From: Microvenator marinus | GTDB lineage: Bacteria > Myxococcota_A > Bradymonadia > Bradymonadales > Bradymonadaceae | Direction: 5' to 3' | Length of the DNA: 64,000 nt | NCBI RefSeq assembly: GCF_007993755.1 | Contig: NZ_CP042467.1 | Coordinates: 186,001-250,000, forward strand | In this document: one piece after another, positions 61,701 to 64,000 of the stretch | Numbering within the stretch: position 1 is the first letter of the stretch | Layout: every line of letters starts with the position of its first letter | The notes under the pieces: generated by a model | What the model saw: the letters and a program-made list of their open reading frames with translations, nothing else | The model's database searches: none | Told to the model about the DNA's origin: nothing | Program-made: the position numbers and the translations under genes

Positions 61701-64000
61701 TTCCCGGTAGAGGTCGAGGGCTTCCTCCGTTGCGTAGAGTTCCTTCGCAAGAACCTCAGCAAGTTTGAGGTCATTTGCGTCCAGCTCCTCCAAGATTAGA
61801 AGCGGGCGTCTTTCTCGAAGGATCTCAGACAGCTCGGCCCACATGGACTCGAGCTCATATAGGCGTGCCAACTCGTCGAGGACACCGGTTGCATCAGGCT
61901 CTTGAACACGAACCTGATTCCAGACGTCGATGGCTCCTTGGATGTCACCGCTTCGGTCTTCACGAAGCCTAGCCAGCTTTTCAAGCGAAGAGCGACGAAG
62001 CTCCGGTTCGTGAACGTTTTCTGTAATTCGCTCTAGGATATCGGCCACGTCTTCCCATCGCTCTTCTTTTGCATAGAGGCGTTCCAAGGCGCCGAGCGAG
62101 ACAGGATCATTGGGCTCAAGTGTGAGAACTTCGACAAATGCCTCAATTGCGGTGTCTGGCTCATCGACGATGTCGGAGTTCAGCGTCCCGATTTGGCGCC
62201 AGTAATCAGCCCGCGTGTGGTCTTCGCCAAAAACGGCCTGAAGCTTGAGGACACGCGTAAGGTTCGTCCAATCCTCGGTGGATTGATAAAGAACTTCGAG
62301 AGCTCCAAGCGTTTCGAGGTCAGATTCGTTCTTTTCGAGTGCTGTCTCAAACGCATCGATGGCGTCCAGCGGACGATCCAAGGAATCGTGAAGGAGCGTT
62401 CCAACTCGGCGCAAGATACTGCCCGCAACGATGGGGTCTGCGTTCTCAGCCGCTTCTTTGAGCGCGTCTACACAACGTTCTACCTGATCGATTCTCAGCG
62501 CGAGATCTTCAAGCTTTTCGCGCCTACCTTCGTCATCCGGGAGAATCTTGACCGCTTCAGCACATGCGTCAAAGGCTTCCTCGTTTCGTCCTTGCTCGGC
62601 AAGGAGCTCGGTGATCTCGTCGAGGAGAGCCACGCGTTCGAACACATCGGATTCGTCGTCCTTCCTAACACTGAGGACCGCCACAAGTTCAGCGCTCAAC
62701 GCGTTGTCCCGATAATAGGGCTCGGTCAAGCGCCCAAGTGTAACACGAAGGGAAGTAGAGCCGCTTTCCGCCAAGGTTTGATCCCATTCTTCAGCGACGG
62801 CCACGAGCTCGTGGTCTGAAGGGTCGTCGATGAAAATCTGGCTAAGTGTGTCCACGCCCGAGAACTGGTCGGCCATTTCGTTAAAACGCAGTCTTGCAAG
62901 CTCGACTCTTAGCGCCTTCCGATACTCAGGATCTGAGGCCATATCGGCCTGCGAAGCGAGGTGTTCTCCAAGTTCGTTGAAGGACTCTCTATCTCGGAGG
63001 AGACGCCGAAGTTCGTCGGACGCCTTGCGATGCTCCGGCTCAATGAGGAGCAACTTACGATAGATATCCACGCCAAGGCCCGAGTCAGCGAGCACGTCAT
63101 CACTGATGCTGGCGGCCTCGAGCAGCAGTTTTACCTGCTCGTCAGGGGTTTCCACCAAATCGGCTCGAGCCTGAAGAATCTTGACTAGCTCTTCATGCTT
63201 TCCGAGCTGCCGATAGAGGCGCTCAAGAGCTTCGACGTGCGCGCTATCAAGCGGGTCGTACTCGTACAAAGTTTCCCAGGCGCCGAGAGCCTTTTCCTTA
63301 AGGTTGAGTTGATACTCACGAATCGCCGCAAGGTGGCGCAACAAGTCAAAGCGAGTGGCACTCGCCGAGGCATCTGTGGGCGCAAAGCGCGAGAAAATTT
63401 CTTCGATTTCCACCCATCGATTGAGCTTTGCACCAAGCTGTTCAAGTCGTAGCCAGATCTCGGAGCGCTCAGCGTCGAGCTCAAACTGTCTGCAGGCCCG
63501 TTCAAAGGCTAGCGGAATGTTCTCGGTTCGTTGATAAAGTGGAATGAGCTCGTCGAGGATTTCTGCCTCTTCAAAACGATCTGAAGCCACGGCGCGTCGG
63601 GCTTCTAGCGCTCGAATGAGTTCTTCGGGCCGATCGTAATCTCGGAAGATAGGCTCAATCAATAGTGCGGCTTCGCGTGCCTGCTCGGGTTCAGAGAGCA
63701 GGGTTTCCACAGAAGTCAAAGCGCGTTCGTTTCGGGGATCTTCGGTTAAGACTTCAGCGTAGTTTCGAAGTGCCTCGTCAAAACGCCCTAGTTTCTCGCG
63801 GTTTAGGTCTGCGAGTTCAAGTATCGCATTAAGTCGATTTTCGGGGTCGTTTATCGCACAAACGTTGACTTCGCGGAGCAAGCACTCGTTGACGTCGTCC
63901 CAGCGCTCGTCTTCTCGATAGAGTTCCTTCATACCGCGAAGAGCACGCAGGTGCTCGGGGTCGATATCAAGAATCTCCTGATAGGTCTTACGGGCTGAAT
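55728..64000 (-). CDS. Giant tetratricopeptide-repeat protein, partial (5' end outside window)
   Basis: The frame is open from the stop at 55728 to the right edge: at least 2756 residues are visible. The ATG at 63932 is internal, since the 22 codons before it continue the repeat (ARKTYQEILDIDPEHLRALRG). The whole visible protein is a tandem of about 71-72-residue double TPR-like units, roughly three dozen, each with a variable LYxxxxRWxxLxxVLE, ...ER...LLxRLAxLxE...DPxxAIxxYxxVLExDP... and A-L-E-xL. The C-terminal ~300 residues are more classical TPRs (NVEEALQAYEEAHKVD). Strongly acidic; no cysteine-rich or enzymatic domain is seen. The role is a scaffold for protein-protein interactions; its N-terminus, signal and size cannot be given. 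It heads an operon with the small protein, the LMW-PTP and the ferritin-like gene. Confidence 0.92.
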   Translation of the reverse strand, partial: SARKTYQEILDIDPEHLRALRGMKELYREDERWDDVNECLLREVNVCAINDPENRLNAILELADLNREKLGRFDEALRNYAEVLTEDPRNERALTSVETLLSEPEQAREAALLIEPIFRDYDRPEELIRALEARRAVASDRFEEAEILDELIPLYQRTENIPLAFERACRQFELDAERSEIWLRLEQLGAKLNRWVEIEEIFSRFAPTDASASATRFDLLRHLAAIREYQLNLKEKALGAWETLYEYDPLDSAHVEALERLYRQLGKHEELVKILQARADLVETPDEQVKLLLEAASISDDVLADSGLGVDIYRKLLLIEPEHRKASDELRRLLRDRESFNELGEHLASQADMASDPEYRKALRVELARLRFNEMADQFSGVDTLSQIFIDDPSDHELVAVAEEWDQTLAESGSTSLRVTLGRLTEPYYRDNALSAELVAVLSVRKDDESDVFERVALLDEITELLAEQGRNEEAFDACAEAVKILPDDEGRREKLEDLALRIDQVERCVDALKEAAENADPIVAGSILRRVGTLLHDSLDRPLDAIDAFETALEKNESDLETLGALEVLYQSTEDWTNLTRVLKLQAVFGEDHTRADYWRQIGTLNSDIVDEPDTAIEAFVEVLTLEPNDPVSLGALERLYAKEERWEDVADILERITENVHEPELRRSSLEKLARLREDRSGDIQGAIDVWNQVRVQEPDATGVLDELARLYELESMWAELSEILRERRPLLILEELDANDLKLAEVLAKELYATEEALDLYREIFVRNPGSDDALQALAEMAEDEALLEDVAPDLIAAYSNRQEWEKLVSIHERLLSRETGPDLIARAREIARIQKEHLNDLESAQDTLAKSWLLDVENHEVRDELVSLAAQTNAFDALAQTYKDALLEAHAEETAIDLHLRLALLYMEQLESHDDAERHLREVLLADEFHTDAFELLTHQLTSEERWHDLVDVLESRFNAEINTGDHTALEHLRRIATIEEEFLQDEARATQTWRRVLEFNPEDNDADKELRRLYGAQEDWDSLNSHLIQQLAVAGPDTALSLREELATLNREFLLNESVAVDYLRENLSVDPSRESTIHALEVIFKTSEEVGLRAEIAQLLEPYYRAIQASDRLADALEAQAADTTDPERKVALLLDAAREAELVGQNLERAESLYAQVFVLSPNQPDAREALERTALRTQGWEKLVELYETTLRDNFEVDDQTRVALNLECATIQESRLENLESARESLEGALLLDPENAQALDALERIYARLESWVDLGELYRRKADLIVDPIDRKEVLEHLASLYEDVIEDPEASIDVHTEIVGLDPGDKRAQRALERLLHHNARWFDLADLYRNQAAQAQNTHEELEYRYRLAQLLETELDQLDESLVLYREILETDPSHDEARRALEGLSRDLDIRDGEWEEQRLQILDTLLNSYDRSRDREKVLRSLEQKVELTQDIPGKVEIFRQLAQLLDGSRKAEERSQAMAFLARAYQIDPRDQGLFDRVQELADELNAWERLPSLFLSGLELTDDIDAQLALMVSSANILANNLKDHESAVAVWQEVLRLEPNHEEAALQLEKLLGELEMWQPLVEILSKRAENVFEPGDQERIFKRIASIQVDVLGDVNSGIQTWEKLHELNPTRLEYVQTLESLYEQENLNDELERILSLKVNLVDDGTPRLSVLRKLANLQDEVLQDRDRAIESWGQILVMEPSDPKALNALTRLYELTERWPELLDVLEKQRDRTSGQERAVFELKAGYVLLEALNAPYDALGSFNAVLQEDPENVMARDAMTTLLERPETYPDAFETLEKAYEASEDAKELDKLYEVALEHSADPEERERVYLKLARLHEDSGSANLAFMTYGRALRDAPTSPDVRSNIERLSEELGNKDELVAVYEDCLDAMDADPASAAALHRRLGILYFELDEAKDAISHFEQALEFDEYDGGALDYLDRLYQMTHQWNHLRDVLERELTIANPARVNDVRYRLAYLHEVVFEDPITSLEHYRTVVSEEPEHAGAIAALERIVEVEEVQKEVCEILLPLYESADDSEGLVRILNLRVEHLDTNVERALTLERIADLEERVFARPAVAYAYLGRSLREEPNSSEVQERLEKLADENGLDEELVALYEDIIAELSDPVRELELSLVAAKRWAQKLNEPDEARRLFHRVLEIDLENQEALNWLEELARLENNHLELARVLRKKTEALFDPTERKTTLIELGKVLSFVEDFEGAIEAYREALMIDESDQTIMRALVDLYEIVEEYVSLVELLERLVDFVLDENERFQLFVRIGQYQRVLLKDNFGAIDAYRKALEYQPESATVLQALDELYTETEQWVELQEVFQRKLTLTSDPNERLSLLVRSASLSYEKFSDVAQAITDFEAAQEIDPNHPEVVAALDRLYTGEQRWDDLLGLYDRVIASSSHDPERVAQLRVTMADIFANRLGDPIKAVENLNAVLMIAPGHQEALSTLGDIYESAGDHQSLLTILQQQLNVATDNAQRLTVYLRRALLHRHTLNDPASASADLIEVIQLDPSHQDALKELKAIYEELGAWDQLYGFLDFEAGQADAEAKKATYLEMAAISRDKLKDPSKRIAALEKAYQLDAADLKVIEPLLDAYISGEAFDRAEPMLLEVIEKLKADRKMKDVVKFMHLRGKLAEQKGNVEEALQAYEEAHKVDASYIPNLLSLGKITFQKEDWDQALKLFQTLLLHQMNIERDDDKVDVYYYLGMVRWHQGDARRAKDMFTRALGIDPNHQPTRDALAQL

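Noticed and set aside
63870-63932. ATG at 63932 as the start of the giant TPR gene
   Set aside because: The 22 codons upstream remain open to the window edge and continue the TPR repeat, so the gene extends beyond 64000.

Overview
The window looks like a chromosomal segment of a Gram-negative, deltaproteobacterial-type predator or myxobacterium-like organism (Myxococcota/Bradymonadales-like is my best guess). Reasons: Hanks-type Ser/Thr kinases with long low-complexity tails, a ferrochelatase with the internal four-cysteine segment known from Myxococcus, a multidomain reductase/ligase/acyltransferase resembling the myxobacterial ether-lipid enzyme ElbD, several lipoproteins, and a giant TPR protein. 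Base composition is moderate by eye, not the very high GC of classical myxobacteria. Gene density is very high: many 4-nt start/stop overlaps and three convergent pairs whose stop codons overlap. No tRNA, rRNA, insertion sequence, prophage or CRISPR array was seen.

Layout. 1-5076 (minus): two Ser/Thr kinases (the first cut by the window edge) flank a parvulin-type lipoprotein. 5170-7789 (plus): an XPB-like helicase overlapping a Bax1-like (DUF790) nuclease, an archaeal-style repair pair. 7786-9747 (minus): an SDR oxidoreductase and hemL. 9845-17751 (plus): a nitrilase-family hydrolase, then a haem operon hemX-hemA-hemC-hemD-hemE-hemG-hemH. With hemL this gives most of the path from glutamyl-tRNA to protohaem; hemB and a clear coproporphyrinogen oxidase are not here. 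17771-25762: a good promoter and an attenuator-like terminator precede rimP-nusA-ylxR/L7Ae-infB-rbfA-nrnA-truB. 25861-32876: a DUF4349 lipoprotein, then minus-strand trxB, a small lipoprotein, glnB-glnA, and lipoprotein-prmA-rsmE. 32996-37427: an enoyl-CoA hydratase facing uvrD-like-dapA-dapB.

37428-43976 (plus) is the accessory part: two tandem paralogous proteins with nearly identical C-terminal tails that resemble type III secretion needle subunits, a small TPR protein resembling a needle or translocator chaperone, a large Ig-like/PKD lipoprotein, and a zinc-ribbon/pseudokinase/PP2C fusion. 43984-52273 (minus) is a four-gene operon reading HAD phosphatase, LarA-like protein, a 1608-residue fusion (acyl reductase, acyl ligase, carrier protein, acyltransferase, SCP2-like) and an NAD-dependent epimerase, probably for an unusual lipid. 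52502-54512 (plus): a membrane protein, hemW and a YbgC-like thioesterase. 54516-64000 (minus): a TPR protein of at least 2756 residues whose 5' end lies beyond the window, followed by a small protein, a low-molecular-weight tyrosine phosphatase and a ferritin-like protein.

All family assignments come from reading motifs and from memory of the families; no database search was run. The points most worth follow-up are the needle-like/TPR cassette, the pseudokinase-phosphatase fusion, the lipid-fusion operon, the XPB-Bax1 pair, the giant TPR protein, and the glnA terminator that contains the next gene's start codon.
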